A DNA stretch of 27,758 bases from CAKOSP01 sp964369625 (GTDB lineage: Bacteria > Bacillota_I > Bacilli_A > RF39 > UBA660), in assembly GCA_964369625.1 (NCBI GenBank), contig CAYJFC010000018.1, positions 1 to 27,758 of the forward strand. The letters are read 5' to 3'. Shown piece by piece: positions 1 through 8,256 of this stretch (positions within the stretch are counted from its first letter, which is position 1; every line of letters starts with the position of its first letter). A model generated the notes under the pieces. The model was not told the DNA's origin. It saw only the letters and a list, made by a program, of their open reading frames with translations, and made no database searches. The position numbers and the translations under genes were made by a program.

Positions 1-844
1 ACACCCAATTATTTGATACTACTTCATTACTTCCTGAATATCTATAATTATTATCTCCTGCGCCATTTGTAAGCTCTGGTGTATGGTGCAAAAGTCCTTT
101 TGCACTTAATGCAACATTGGATGTATCACTAGAATTAACCTGCAGAGCATCGTAACCCATTAATATATAATCTGTAACTGGATATTTAAATTCTTCTTTT
201 TGAACTAAAAAGTTACCTAGTAAATTTTTGCCTTCATTTTCTTCTTGCAATATATCTAAATTAACAAAAGTTATTTTAGCTGTCCACTCTTGAGACGTTC
301 CAACTGTGCTATTAGTAGTGCTTATACTTTGAGGTGAGGCAATAGTAATAAGACCTTTGTAATCAGTTATATCAAAGCCCGCTATGGCTCTTCCAGTTAA
401 CGCATCAATTGTAGATACATAATCAACTTCTGGAGCGCTAGTTACAATATTTCCTTCTGGATCAGTAATTGTTAAAATCATCTCAGGAACTGACTTGCTG
501 TATGTATAAACAAAGTTATTTTCAGTTACGTTAAAATATACATAATAGTTTTCCGATGCACTTCCTATATCTGATGGAGCTTTTAAATTCACTGTAGTAG
601 TTGACTCTGCACTTAAAGAACCATCATACTCTGCAAAATTTTCTAAAGTAGCAAAAATAGTAACTGGATCTCCAGCTGTAAACGTAAGACCACCACTTGT
701 TTCAGTTCCTAAATTAACTTCAGTTTCCGCTGGATCTGGAACTCCTAATACAAAGAATGCAAATGTAGTTCCTCCAGCAAGTAAAACAAGCCCTATAATT
801 AAAAGTATAATCTGAGTTTTTTTATTTTTAAAATCTAGTTTCAT
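1..844 (-). CDS. Exported surface protein, 3'-truncated by the window edge
   Basis: The reading frame runs from an ATG at 844-842 to the window edge without a stop, giving 281 residues of a longer protein. A short basic N-terminus (MKLDFKNKK) is followed by one hydrophobic segment (about residues 10-32) ending GGTTFAFF, which looks like an uncleaved anchor or a SipW/camelysin-type signal. The rest is Ser/Thr/Asn-rich and beta-like with no cysteine, consistent with an extracytoplasmic protein. Near the cut edge it carries a LLHHTPELTNGAGD...NYRYSGSNEVV stretch. I recall this type of module from large, uncharacterised cell-surface proteins of gut Firmicutes, but could not verify it. The SD AAAGGA (854-859) lies 9 nt before the ATG. 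No enzymatic motif is visible. Function is unknown; an adhesin or surface-display role is inference. Confidence 0.75.
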   Translation of the reverse strand, partial: MKLDFKNKKTQIILLIIGLVLLAGGTTFAFFVLGVPDPAETEVNLGTETSGGLTFTAGDPVTIFATLENFAEYDGSLSAESTTTVNLKAPSDIGSASENYYVYFNVTENNFVYTYSKSVPEMILTITDPEGNIVTSAPEVDYVSTIDALTGRAIAGFDITDYKGLITIASPQSISTTNSTVGTSQEWTAKITFVNLDILQEENEGKNLLGNFLVQKEEFKYPVTDYILMGYDALQVNSSDTSNVALSAKGLLHHTPELTNGAGDNNYRYSGSNEVVSNNWV

Positions 845-868
845 AACACACTATCCTTTACTATCTAA

Positions 869-897
869 AGTATATCAAAATATACAATTTACTTCAA
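869..897 (-). promoter_or_regulatory. Sigma-A promoter of the truncated surface protein gene
   Basis: On the minus strand, -35 TTGAAG (892-897) and -10 TATACT (869-874) are separated by exactly 17 bp. The predicted start near 862 gives a leader of under 20 nt, just enough for the SD at 854-859. Confidence 0.6.
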
Positions 898-921
898 GAA
901 AAAAACTAGTAATTACTAGTT
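897..921 (-). terminator. Rho-independent terminator of the spoVID-ysxE unit
   Basis: An 18-bp perfect palindrome AACTAGTAATTACTAGTT (904-921) is followed on the minus strand by a run of T. It lies about 180 nt beyond the ysxE-like stop, so readthrough RNA would be antisense to the small plus-strand gene at 966-1142. It also directly precedes the promoter of the next minus-strand gene. Confidence 0.65.
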
Positions 922-944
922 AAAACAAATTCTTTACTTAGTCA

Positions 945-950
945 TATACT
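945..950 (+). promoter_or_regulatory. Possible -10 box of the 58-aa membrane protein gene
   Basis: TATACT lies 5 nt before the SD (AGGTG, 956-960). No convincing -35 is seen. If used, the transcript would start at or inside the SD and be almost leaderless. Confidence 0.3.
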
Positions 951-965
951 ATTATAGGTGATTTC

Positions 966-1142
966 ATGCGTAGATTTTTTGGACCAGGTTTTGCTGTATT
1001 TATGATTCTTATATTATCTTGTCTTATATTTTATCAAGGAATTTTAACTTTAATATTTCCGTTTAGATTTAATGTGTTTGTTCTTTTGATGCTAATTTGC
1101 GCATTATTCTTCTTCATCTTTAGAATAATATGGTTTTGTTAA
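966..1142 (+). CDS. Small two-helix membrane protein (58 aa), unrecognised
   Basis: The frame runs ATG (966) to TAA (1140-1142) with SD AGGTG (956-960) 5 nt upstream. The 58-aa product starts MRRFFGPGF, continues with a hydrophobic helix (about residues 8-28) and a second one (about 37-57), with FRFN between them; it is almost entirely hydrophobic. It overlaps the 3' end of the minus-strand ysxE-like gene by 39 bp, tail to tail. No family was recognised. A spurious frame is possible, but a well-placed SD, a basic N-terminus before the first helix and a composition ideal for a bitopic membrane peptide support a real gene. Confidence 0.5.
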   Translation: MRRFFGPGFAVFMILILSCLIFYQGILTLIFPFRFNVFVLLMLICALFFFIFRIIWFC

Positions 1143-1970
1143 TTCTTCAGTAACATATATATAATCTAGTTTTTTTCTTATATCTTTTGTATTATCAAAC
1201 TCATTAAAATCAAAAGTTATTTTTGGCGGAATATTGATAAGAATGAAAAACAATTTTTGTTCATGATCTAAAAGTGGATATCTACTTATATATACATTTA
1301 ATACTTCAGAGAACGGATAATTTAAATAATCATTTTTATAAAGGTTATATAAATCTAGTACAGGCGTATCTATTTTATGTTTATCCCAGCTAATTAATGC
1401 ATCTTTACTTCCCTTTATAAAATGATCTATTCTCAGATTATTATGCACTATACTAACTCTTTGTTTTTTTTCTTTTTTAACTATTTCATACCAAGAATCA
1501 AGTTCTTCTTCACAAAAATTAAGAGCAGCATTTAGTTTATGATAGTTTCTCATAAACAAATATGCTGAAGGAGACATATATTTATCTTTAAAAAATTTAT
1601 TAAATAAATTATTATTATAGTCCTTCAAATAAAGTATATTAGATTCAATGTTTTCATAAACTTCTTTAAATTTATCTTCTCTAACTTCCTTAAAATATCC
1701 TGTTTTGTGATGAAGTAGTGATACTACATTTATCATATCTATAGCTCTTTGCTCTTTTGGCATAGTTGCATCAATTAAATATTCAAAGTAATTATCTTCT
1801 TTTTCAGATGTATCATATAAAGAAGGAAAATAATTAAAATCTCTACTTTCTAAATATGTATATAATCCCTTGATATTAACATTTTCTAATTTATGCTTTA
1901 CAACTACTTTAGTATTGTCCTTATCTACAATTAAAGCATTACCTATTTTAGTATATTTTTCATTATTCAT
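1104..1970 (-). CDS. ysxE: YsxE/CotS-like spore coat kinase-fold protein
   Basis: The 288-aa protein has the fold signature of the aminoglycoside-phosphotransferase-like CotS/YsxE family. It carries a modified catalytic-loop motif VHNNLRIDHF (about 175-184; usually HGDxxxxN) and a downstream ISWDKHKIDTPVLDLYNLY segment (193-211) that aligns with the metal-binding region plus the D-P-x-x-D-L pattern typical of the family. In B. subtilis, ysxE directly follows spoVID, and the same pairing occurs here: its ATG overlaps the stop of the upstream spoVID-like gene by 8 bp. The first Asp of the usual HGD motif is Asn here, so catalytic activity is uncertain, and a structural role in spore coat assembly is plausible. 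Family assignment is good; the exact function is inferred. Confidence 0.7.
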   Translation of the reverse strand: MNNEKYTKIGNALIVDKDNTKVVVKHKLENVNIKGLYTYLESRDFNYFPSLYDTSEKEDNYFEYLIDATMPKEQRAIDMINVVSLLHHKTGYFKEVREDKFKEVYENIESNILYLKDYNNNLFNKFFKDKYMSPSAYLFMRNYHKLNAALNFCEEELDSWYEIVKKEKKQRVSIVHNNLRIDHFIKGSKDALISWDKHKIDTPVLDLYNLYKNDYLNYPFSEVLNVYISRYPLLDHEQKLFFILINIPPKITFDFNEFDNTKDIRKKLDYIYVTEELTKPYYSKDEEE

Positions 1971-2598
1971 CTTCTGGTATTAATACTTTTTCGCCAGTTA
2001 AAAATTTTATAGTGGTATTATAATCATATACTTCATTTTCAGTTTTATTATATAGTTTTGCAATCGACTCTATTGTTTCACCATCTTTTATAATATGCAC
2101 TTTATAAGTTACAAAAGATTCTTCATTATTAGATGCAAAGCTTAAAATTGTATCTTCATCTGCTTTTTTTAGCTCTCTTGGAGCGTCTTCCTTAATAACT
2201 TCTCTTGCATCACTTGCAAAGATATCTGATAAATCTTCAGGTACTTCTTCAAATATTTTTTCTTCTTTAATTAATATTTTTTCTTCTGCTTTAACTAAAT
2301 AGTCAATATCTACTTTTAAAGTGTTATTATCTACTATTTCATAAGTAAAGTTATCAATAATAAAGTTAACAGTATCTTCCTTAATATTATCTGCTAAAGA
2401 CACATCAAATGGTAATGTATACGAAAAATCTTCCATATTAACGCTAAGTTCATGTGATTTATAAGTTCCACTTATGAAAAAATTACCAAGAATCACTTTA
2501 TTATTTACATTAAATTCATGTTCAAGTGAAATACTACATATTTCTTTGATATTAGTACTAAATTCAATATCCTTTGTAAAAGGCATTACACAGTTCAT
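1963..2598 (-). CDS. spoVID: SpoVID/SipL-like spore morphogenesis protein with C-terminal LysM
   Basis: The 211-aa protein has an N-terminal beta-rich domain (about 20-105) with the SpoVID/SipL pattern: ISGTY, then FSYTLPFDVSL, then FTYEIVDNNTLKVDIDYLV. A charged linker (105-160) leads to a C-terminal LysM domain (about 164-208: YKVHIIKDGETIESIAKLY...GEKVLIPED). SpoVID and SipL tether the spore coat to the forespore surface during engulfment. This copy is much shorter than B. subtilis SpoVID. It has a perfect AGGAGG SD (2606-2611) 7 nt upstream of the ATG. The gene after it is ysxE-like, as in Bacillus. The combination of domain pattern, LysM and neighbour supports the call; a generic LysM protein is the alternative. 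Confidence 0.65.
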   Translation of the reverse strand: MNCVMPFTKDIEFSTNIKEICSISLEHEFNVNNKVILGNFFISGTYKSHELSVNMEDFSYTLPFDVSLADNIKEDTVNFIIDNFTYEIVDNNTLKVDIDYLVKAEEKILIKEEKIFEEVPEDLSDIFASDAREVIKEDAPRELKKADEDTILSFASNNEESFVTYKVHIIKDGETIESIAKLYNKTENEVYDYNTTIKFLTGEKVLIPEDE

Positions 2599-2616
2599 TT
2601 TTATTCCTCCTAAAAA

Positions 2617-2645
2617 AATATATTCTCATAAGGAAAAAAATATCA
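2617..2645 (-). promoter_or_regulatory. Possible sigma-E-like promoter before spoVID
   Basis: On the minus strand, TGATATT (2639-2645) and AATATATT (2617-2624) are 14 bp apart. They match 6/7 and 6/8 of the sporulation sigma-E consensus (KMATATT and CATACAHT). The AT-rich context makes chance matches common, so this is weak. Confidence 0.25.
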
Positions 2646-2669
2646 CAAAAAAATAGTTAATTAACTATT
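2646..2669 (-). terminator. AT-only terminator at the end of murF
   Basis: AATAGTTAATTAACTATT (2652-2669) is a perfect palindrome followed by a T run on the minus strand. Its first arm contains the murF stop codon. Being AT-only it may be leaky. Confidence 0.5.
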
Positions 2670-4027
2670 TTATCAACTATTTCTAAGAAATTACATGAAG
2701 CAGATGCTTTAACTAAAATTGTATCATCAGGTAATTTTATTTTATTAATTATATTTATTGCTTCTTCATTAGTATTAAAATGATAGCTATTTTCTTCTAA
2801 TAAACCATTTTCTAATGCCATTTTATTTATTAAATCAGTATATTCTCCGACAGTTATTAAGATATCAATTTCATTATCTATTATTTCAATTCCAAGCTTT
2901 GAATGAAGTTCTGTAGAATATTTACCCAATTCTTTCATAGTACCAAGACATGCTATTTTTCTACCTTCAACACTACCCAAATGTTTTATAGCATATTTAA
3001 CAGCATCATAATTAGCATTATAAGCATCATTTATATAGCTAATACCATCTTTTTCAGTTAATTCCATTCTATTAGAAGTAAGTTCTAATTTTTTCATACC
3101 ATTTTTTATTTCTTCTAAAGATATATCAAACATTTTTCCAATTATTATTGATGATAAAGAATTATATACATAATGTTCTCCTGCAACAGGTACATTAAAT
3201 AATATATTTTCATATGTATATGTACTTTCTGTTTCATCTTCTACTATATCAAATGGCATAACATCACTTTTATTATGTATTCCATATGTTTTAATATCTA
3301 TATCACCTTTATAATTTTTAAGCCAATTATGAAGTAAATCATTATCATTATTAATTATAAGGGTACCTTCTTTAGCTAAACCGTCTAATATTTCTAGTTT
3401 AGCTTTTAAAATATTTTCTCTACTACCTAAATTACCAATATGGGCTGTACCTACATTCGTAATTACTGCAACATCAGGTCTCGCTATTTTACTTAAATAT
3501 GATATTTCACCTAAATGATTCATTCCCATCTCAAGTACTGCTATTTTTTCATCAGTTAAATTAAGTAATGTTAAAGGAAGTCCTAAATGATTATTTTTAT
3601 TTCCTATAGTTTTAAATGCATCATATTTTTCATTTAAAACTGTATATATCATATCTTTAGTACTAGTTTTACCAGCAGAACCTGTAACAGCAATAATAGG
3701 TATATTTATTATTGTTCTTTTATAAGATGCTAAATCTCCTAAAAATTTAATAGTGTCCTTTACAACAATTATAGTTTTGTTATTTTCGGTGATATAATTT
3801 AAATCATCTTTTGTTATATCTATATTTTCTATCACAGCTACCTTAGCACCTTTTTTTAGTGCATCTAGGTAAAAGTTATTACCATCATAATTATCACCTT
3901 TTATACCCACATAAAAACAATTACTACGTATTAATCTAGTATCTATAGTAAAATATTCTACTTCTCCACTAGTTTTATTATATATTTTTTCAAAAGTTAA
4001 ATTTTCATAGACCTTGTTTAAATCCAC
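2657..4027 (-). CDS. murF: UDP-MurNAc-tripeptide--D-alanyl-D-alanine ligase
   Basis: The 456-aa cytoplasmic Mur ligase adds D-Ala-D-Ala to UDP-MurNAc-tripeptide, the last soluble step of peptidoglycan precursor synthesis. Seen in order: an N-terminal UDP-binding domain with SGEVEYFTIDTR and FYVGIKGDNYDG (about 19-50); the ATP P-loop TGSAGKTSTK (115-124); NNHLGLPLTLLNL; the EMGMNHLGEI metal/substrate motif; NVGTAHIGNLGS; and the C-terminal NDAYNANYDAVK motif. Length is normal for MurF. It lies 17 nt after lon and probably shares its promoter. Its presence shows a walled cell, unlike true mycoplasmas. Confidence 0.95.
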   Translation of the reverse strand: MDLNKVYENLTFEKIYNKTSGEVEYFTIDTRLIRSNCFYVGIKGDNYDGNNFYLDALKKGAKVAVIENIDITKDDLNYITENNKTIIVVKDTIKFLGDLASYKRTIINIPIIAVTGSAGKTSTKDMIYTVLNEKYDAFKTIGNKNNHLGLPLTLLNLTDEKIAVLEMGMNHLGEISYLSKIARPDVAVITNVGTAHIGNLGSRENILKAKLEILDGLAKEGTLIINNDNDLLHNWLKNYKGDIDIKTYGIHNKSDVMPFDIVEDETESTYTYENILFNVPVAGEHYVYNSLSSIIIGKMFDISLEEIKNGMKKLELTSNRMELTEKDGISYINDAYNANYDAVKYAIKHLGSVEGRKIACLGTMKELGKYSTELHSKLGIEIIDNEIDILITVGEYTDLINKMALENGLLEENSYHFNTNEEAINIINKIKLPDDTILVKASASCNFLEIVDKIVN

Positions 4028-4044
4028 TAAACTTCACACCCTTC

Positions 4045-6312
4045 TTATGAAAGTATATCTTCATATACTTCTTTAAAATTACTTACAAATTTTATATTTA
4101 TTTCCCTTAAATATTTTTCCGGCACTTCTAATATATCATTTGCATTATCAAATGGCAAGTAAATTAAAGCCATTTTATTATTTATAGCAGCTATAACTTT
4201 TTCTTTAAAACCACCTATTTTTAGAATATTACCATTAAGGTCTACTTCTCCAGAAAAAGCTATATTGTTCTCTACTTTTTTACCTAAAGATAATGATGCT
4301 AATGCAACTAATATTGCAAGACCCGCTGAAGGTCCATCTTTTTTAGTTGAAGCATCTAAAAAATGAATATGAATGTCATTATTTTTAAAATCTACTTTAT
4401 AACTTACTTTTAAATGAGATAATGCTACTTTAATTGATTCATTCATTACATCTCCTACTTGACCTGTAACTAAAAATTCACCACTACCTTTAAATTTAAC
4501 AACTTCTACTTGTGTAATTAGACCGCCTACATTAGTATATGCAAGAGCATTAGAAATGCCTATTTGTTCATCAGTAGATATTAAATTATTAGTATATTTA
4601 TACTCACCTAAATATTTTTTTATTATATTTAGATTAAGTTTATTTTCTTTATTAATTATTAGCTTACGAATAAGTTTATGTAGTATTCTAGATAATTCTC
4701 TTACTCCAGCTTCCTTAGTATAGCTATTTATTATTTCAGTAATGTACTCACTTTTTATATTTGAAGAATTATCCTTAACGTTATATTCTTGAAATATTTG
4801 AGGTAGTAAATAGTTGTTAGCAATCGAAGTTTTTTCATAAACTGTATAACTACTCAAATTAATTATTTCAAGTCTATCTTTTAATGCATAAGGAATACAT
4901 GATTCATCATTAGCAGTTAATATAAATAAAGAATTAGATAAATCAAAAGGTTCTTCGATATAATTATCAATAAACATACTATTTTGTGATTGATCAAGTA
5001 TTTCTAACAAAGTACTTGCTGGATCAGATTTATAATCTTTAACCATTTTATCTATTTCATCTATTAATATAAGTGGATTATTTACCTCTGCTTTGATGAT
5101 GCCACTTATTATTTTTCCAGGAGCAGATCCTAAATATGTTCTTCTGCTACCTATAAGTTCTATTGAATCATTTAATCCCCCTACAGATATTTTAACGAAT
5201 TTTTTGTTAAGTGCATCTGCAATAGATTTTGCTATAGTTGTTTTTCCAACTCCTGGAGGACCTACCAAACATATAATAGGATTTTTGGTATTTTTAGATA
5301 TTGATTTGATTTCCACATAATCAATTATTCTACCCTTTATTTCATCTAATCCAAAATGTGTTAAATCTAGCGTTTCTTTTATTTTATTACTATCTAAATT
5401 ATCTTTAGTTTTTTTATTCCAGGGCATGTTTAAAACTATTTCAATATAGTTTTTAAGCACTGCAGCTTCTGGTGATTCATTAACACTTCTTTTGTATTTA
5501 TTAATCTCATTTATAAGTTTTTTATAGGTATTGGAATTTAATTTAAGTGAGTCTAATTTTTCTATATAATTTTGTATTTCTATATCTTTTAAATTAGTTT
5601 CACCTAATTCTAGCTGTATTTCTTTTAATTTTTCTTTTAAATAATATTCTTTATCTTTTACAAGTAATTTCTCTTTTATATTATCTTCTATAGTTTTATT
5701 GATTTTAAGTACATGTAATTCTTCTTCTAAATCCATTATTAAAGCTTTGCTTCTAAGAATAGGATTAATCATTTGCATATACTCAAGTTTTTTATCTACA
5801 TTAAATGGTAAAAATGTAGTTATCATATCTGATAATTTATCTAAATCATCTTCATCTTCAATATTTGAAACTATTGTATTGGAAAGCATAGAATTATTTT
5901 TAACATATTTTTTTAATGAAGTTTTAAGTTTTCTTTTAACAGCTTTTTCTTCTGTTTCATTGTATTTAGGAATATCTAATAAACTAGTTGAAGCAGATAG
6001 TATATCTTCATCTTCTTTAAGTGAATAGTAAGAATCAATAATAACTCTATTTAAACCAGTTAAAATTACTCTAAGATTACCATTAGATAGTTCTATACTG
6101 CTTTTTATTGATGCAACTACCCCTATTTTAGGTAAATCATCTATATTTGGTTCTGATTCTTTTTGATTTATTGGTGCAACTACTAATATTTCATTAGTGG
6201 TATTTTTATTTATTATTTTTTTACTAATATCTGAAATAATTTCTATTTTAACTTCTTGATTTGGAAGTACTACTAATTTTTTTAATAATATAACTAAATA
6301 ATCTTTATTCAT
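4045..6312 (-). CDS. lon: ATP-dependent Lon protease
   Basis: The 755-aa hexameric AAA+ serine protease degrades misfolded and regulatory proteins in the cytoplasm. An N-terminal substrate-binding domain (about 1-195) is followed by a coiled-coil segment (about 195-280), then the AAA+ module with Walker A GPPGVGKTT (351-359), Walker B LILIDEID (414-421) and an R-rich sensor region. The C-terminal protease domain has KKDGPSAGLA with catalytic Ser662 and FSGEVDLNGNILKIGGFKEK with the dyad Lys at about 704. It is slightly short for Lon, mostly in the N-domain. It has its own sigma-A promoter and is followed closely by murF. Confidence 0.96.
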   Translation of the reverse strand: MNKDYLVILLKKLVVLPNQEVKIEIISDISKKIINKNTTNEILVVAPINQKESEPNIDDLPKIGVVASIKSSIELSNGNLRVILTGLNRVIIDSYYSLKEDEDILSASTSLLDIPKYNETEEKAVKRKLKTSLKKYVKNNSMLSNTIVSNIEDEDDLDKLSDMITTFLPFNVDKKLEYMQMINPILRSKALIMDLEEELHVLKINKTIEDNIKEKLLVKDKEYYLKEKLKEIQLELGETNLKDIEIQNYIEKLDSLKLNSNTYKKLINEINKYKRSVNESPEAAVLKNYIEIVLNMPWNKKTKDNLDSNKIKETLDLTHFGLDEIKGRIIDYVEIKSISKNTKNPIICLVGPPGVGKTTIAKSIADALNKKFVKISVGGLNDSIELIGSRRTYLGSAPGKIISGIIKAEVNNPLILIDEIDKMVKDYKSDPASTLLEILDQSQNSMFIDNYIEEPFDLSNSLFILTANDESCIPYALKDRLEIINLSSYTVYEKTSIANNYLLPQIFQEYNVKDNSSNIKSEYITEIINSYTKEAGVRELSRILHKLIRKLIINKENKLNLNIIKKYLGEYKYTNNLISTDEQIGISNALAYTNVGGLITQVEVVKFKGSGEFLVTGQVGDVMNESIKVALSHLKVSYKVDFKNNDIHIHFLDASTKKDGPSAGLAILVALASLSLGKKVENNIAFSGEVDLNGNILKIGGFKEKVIAAINNKMALIYLPFDNANDILEVPEKYLREINIKFVSNFKEVYEDILS

Positions 6313-6336
6313 ATAGTCCCTCCAACATTAGGTTTT

Positions 6337-6365
6337 ATTATATAGATTAATTAGTTTAAAGTAAA
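6337..6365 (-). promoter_or_regulatory. Sigma-A promoter of lon-murF
   Basis: On the minus strand, -35 TTTACT (6360-6365), 17-bp spacer, -10 TATAAT (6337-6342). An SD GGAGGG lies just before the lon ATG. No CIRCE (GAGTGC-type inverted repeat) is seen. Confidence 0.65.
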
Positions 6366-6398
6366 GAAAAAATACACTAATTTTACATATTTTTCAAT

Positions 6399-6425
6399 AA
6401 AAAAACTAAGTAATTAAACTTAGTT
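6399..6425 (-). terminator. Terminator of tig
   Basis: Arms AACTAAGT and ACTTAGTT flank a 6-nt loop (6404-6425), followed on the minus strand by a T run. The hairpin includes the tig stop codon. Confidence 0.7.
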
Positions 6426-7667
6426 ATTTTCTTTAATAATTTCAAGTGCTCTATGCATTTTCATATCATATTTTATTACATCTAATGATCCGTATGCTTT
6501 TAATAGTTCATCAACTGATATACCATAGTTATCAGCCATTTCTTTAGCTCTTTTTTCAACTTCTTTTGCTTTAAAATCAATTTTTTCTGCATCTGCTACA
6601 GCTTCGATTAAATATCTGAATTCTACACGTTTTTTAGCTTCTGGAGCCATTTGTTTATGTAAATCTTCATGTTTTGTACCAGTCATTTCAAAGTATGTTT
6701 CTAAATTCATACCTTGCATTTCTAGTTGTCTTTTATATTGATCAATCATTCTATGAACTTCTTCACTAATAATTTCATCACAAAGTTCTACTTTCATATT
6801 TTTAGAAGCTTTTTCTAAACAAGCATCAATAAATTTATCTTCTAAAGCTTTTTCTTTTTTCTCTTTAATATTTTTTTCAAGTTCAGATTTTAATTCTTCA
6901 ATAGTCTTCATATCAGAGTATCCTAAATCTTTGAAAAAATCTTCATTTATTTCTGGATCTTTTTTAGTTTTAATTTCTTTAACTGTTACTTCAAATGTAA
7001 CGTCTTTACCTTTTAAATGTTCAACATAATTTTCTGGAAAAGTTAATTCTAATTTCACTGTTTCATTTAATTTAGTACCAATTAATTTTTCTTCAAAACC
7101 AGGTATAAATGAGTTAGAACCTATTTCAAGTGGATAATCATTACCTGTCCCACCATCAAATTCTTTACCATCCATAAATCCTTTGAAATCTATAACAGCT
7201 GTATCACCAGATTCTACATTTCCTTTTTCTTTAGTAACAAAATCTGCCATTTGATTTTTAATAGTAGTAAGTTCTTCATCAATTTCTTTTTTTGTAACTT
7301 TAACTGTTTCTTTTTTTACACCTAAATTTTTGTATTCACCTAATTTAACATCTGGTTTAGTAACTAATTTGAATTTTAAAATTACATTAGTATCACTAAT
7401 ACCAATAATATCAACTGCCGGCTGAACAACTGGTTCAAGTTTTTCATCCTTTAAAACTTTTTGATAAGCAACTTCCATTGCTATATTAGTTGCTTCTTCA
7501 TATAAAGATTCAATACCATATTTTTTAATAAAAATTTCTTTAGGTACAGCACCTTTTCTGAATCCATCAACTTTTACTTCTTTACTAGCTTTTTTAAAAG
7601 CTTTATCTAAAGCGTCAATCCATTCTTTTTCTAATTTAATTTCAATTTCATGTATATTTTTTGCCAT
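6420..7667 (-). CDS. tig: Trigger factor, ribosome-bound chaperone and prolyl isomerase
   Basis: The 415-aa protein folds nascent chains at the ribosome exit tunnel. The N-terminal ribosome-binding domain carries the signature GFRKGAVP (35-42; usual GFRxGxxP). The central FKBP-type isomerase domain follows (about 150-240: GDTAVIDFKGFMDGKEFDGG, then GSNSFIPGFEEKLIG). The C-terminal helical domain (about 250-415) is Lys/Glu-rich. Length is typical. It stands as a single-gene unit with its own promoter and terminator, between the greA cluster and lon. Confidence 0.95.
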   Translation of the reverse strand: MAKNIHEIEIKLEKEWIDALDKAFKKASKEVKVDGFRKGAVPKEIFIKKYGIESLYEEATNIAMEVAYQKVLKDEKLEPVVQPAVDIIGISDTNVILKFKLVTKPDVKLGEYKNLGVKKETVKVTKKEIDEELTTIKNQMADFVTKEKGNVESGDTAVIDFKGFMDGKEFDGGTGNDYPLEIGSNSFIPGFEEKLIGTKLNETVKLELTFPENYVEHLKGKDVTFEVTVKEIKTKKDPEINEDFFKDLGYSDMKTIEELKSELEKNIKEKKEKALEDKFIDACLEKASKNMKVELCDEIISEEVHRMIDQYKRQLEMQGMNLETYFEMTGTKHEDLHKQMAPEAKKRVEFRYLIEAVADAEKIDFKAKEVEKRAKEMADNYGISVDELLKAYGSLDVIKYDMKMHRALEIIKENN

Positions 7668-7695
7668 AATTTCCCTCTTTCAAAATATCAATAGT

Positions 7696-7724
7696 ATTAT
7701 AATATATTTTTGTATTTTTTACAA
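7696..7724 (-). promoter_or_regulatory. Sigma-A promoter of tig
   Basis: On the minus strand, -35 TTGTAA (7719-7724), 17-bp spacer, -10 TATAAT (7696-7701). It begins right after the greA terminator T run. Confidence 0.65.
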
Positions 7725-7751
7725 TAAAAAAAGCATAACTTTTTGCTATGC
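7724..7751 (-). terminator. Terminator of the ireB-greA cluster
   Basis: Arms GCATAGC and GTTATGC (one G-U pair; 7733-7751) with a 5-nt loop, followed by a T run on the minus strand. The stem contains the greA stop codon TAG. Confidence 0.75.
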
Positions 7752-8213
7752 TACGTTTAAAATTACAATTGTATAAGTGCCATTTGGACTTTCTACTGCA
7801 ACTTCTTCACCTTTTTTACGATTAATTAGTGCTTTTCCTAAAGGTGACTCATTACTAATTTTATTATTAAATGAATCTGCTTCAACTGACCCAACTATTT
7901 TAAATTCATCTTCTTCGCCATCATCATATTTTACTGTCACAATTGACCCAAGTGATATAGCACCATTTTTAGATTTAGTTTTTGCTATAGTACAATTTTC
8001 TAAACGATATTCTAAATCTTTTATTTTAGCTTCTATTTGTGCTTGTTCATTTCTGGCAGCATCATAATCAGCATTTTCAGATAAATCTCCAAGGGCTCTT
8101 GCTTCTTTTAAAGCAATTATAATTTCCGGTCTTCTAACCGTTTTAAGTTCATTTAATTCAGCTTCCAGTTCAATAAATCCTTCTGGAGTAAGGATTATAG
8201 TATCTTTTGTCAT
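7746..8213 (-). CDS. greA: Transcript cleavage factor GreA
   Basis: The 155-aa protein rescues backtracked RNA polymerase by stimulating transcript cleavage. The N-terminal antiparallel coiled coil (about 10-75) has the acidic tip DLSENADYDAA (43-53) that inserts into the polymerase channel. The C-terminal FKBP-like domain (about 80-155) includes SLGSIVTVKYDDGEEDEFKIVG and SPLGKALI. Length is standard. SD AAAGGAG precedes the ATG. It closes the cluster conserved with B. subtilis yrzL-greA, though udk, which precedes greA there, is absent. A separate promoter may lie inside the upstream gene. Confidence 0.95.
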   Translation of the reverse strand: MTKDTIILTPEGFIELEAELNELKTVRRPEIIIALKEARALGDLSENADYDAARNEQAQIEAKIKDLEYRLENCTIAKTKSKNGAISLGSIVTVKYDDGEEDEFKIVGSVEADSFNNKISNESPLGKALINRKKGEEVAVESPNGTYTIVILNVA

Positions 8214-8256
8214 TTGTATCTCCTTTTAAAAAGTTATTTTTAACATAACGTGTATA

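Noticed and set aside
4045..6312. Plus-strand frames opposite lon, such as 5093-5320 and 5699-6028
   Set aside because: They lie entirely within a well-conserved gene, have no good SD and give no recognisable protein; they are antisense shadows.
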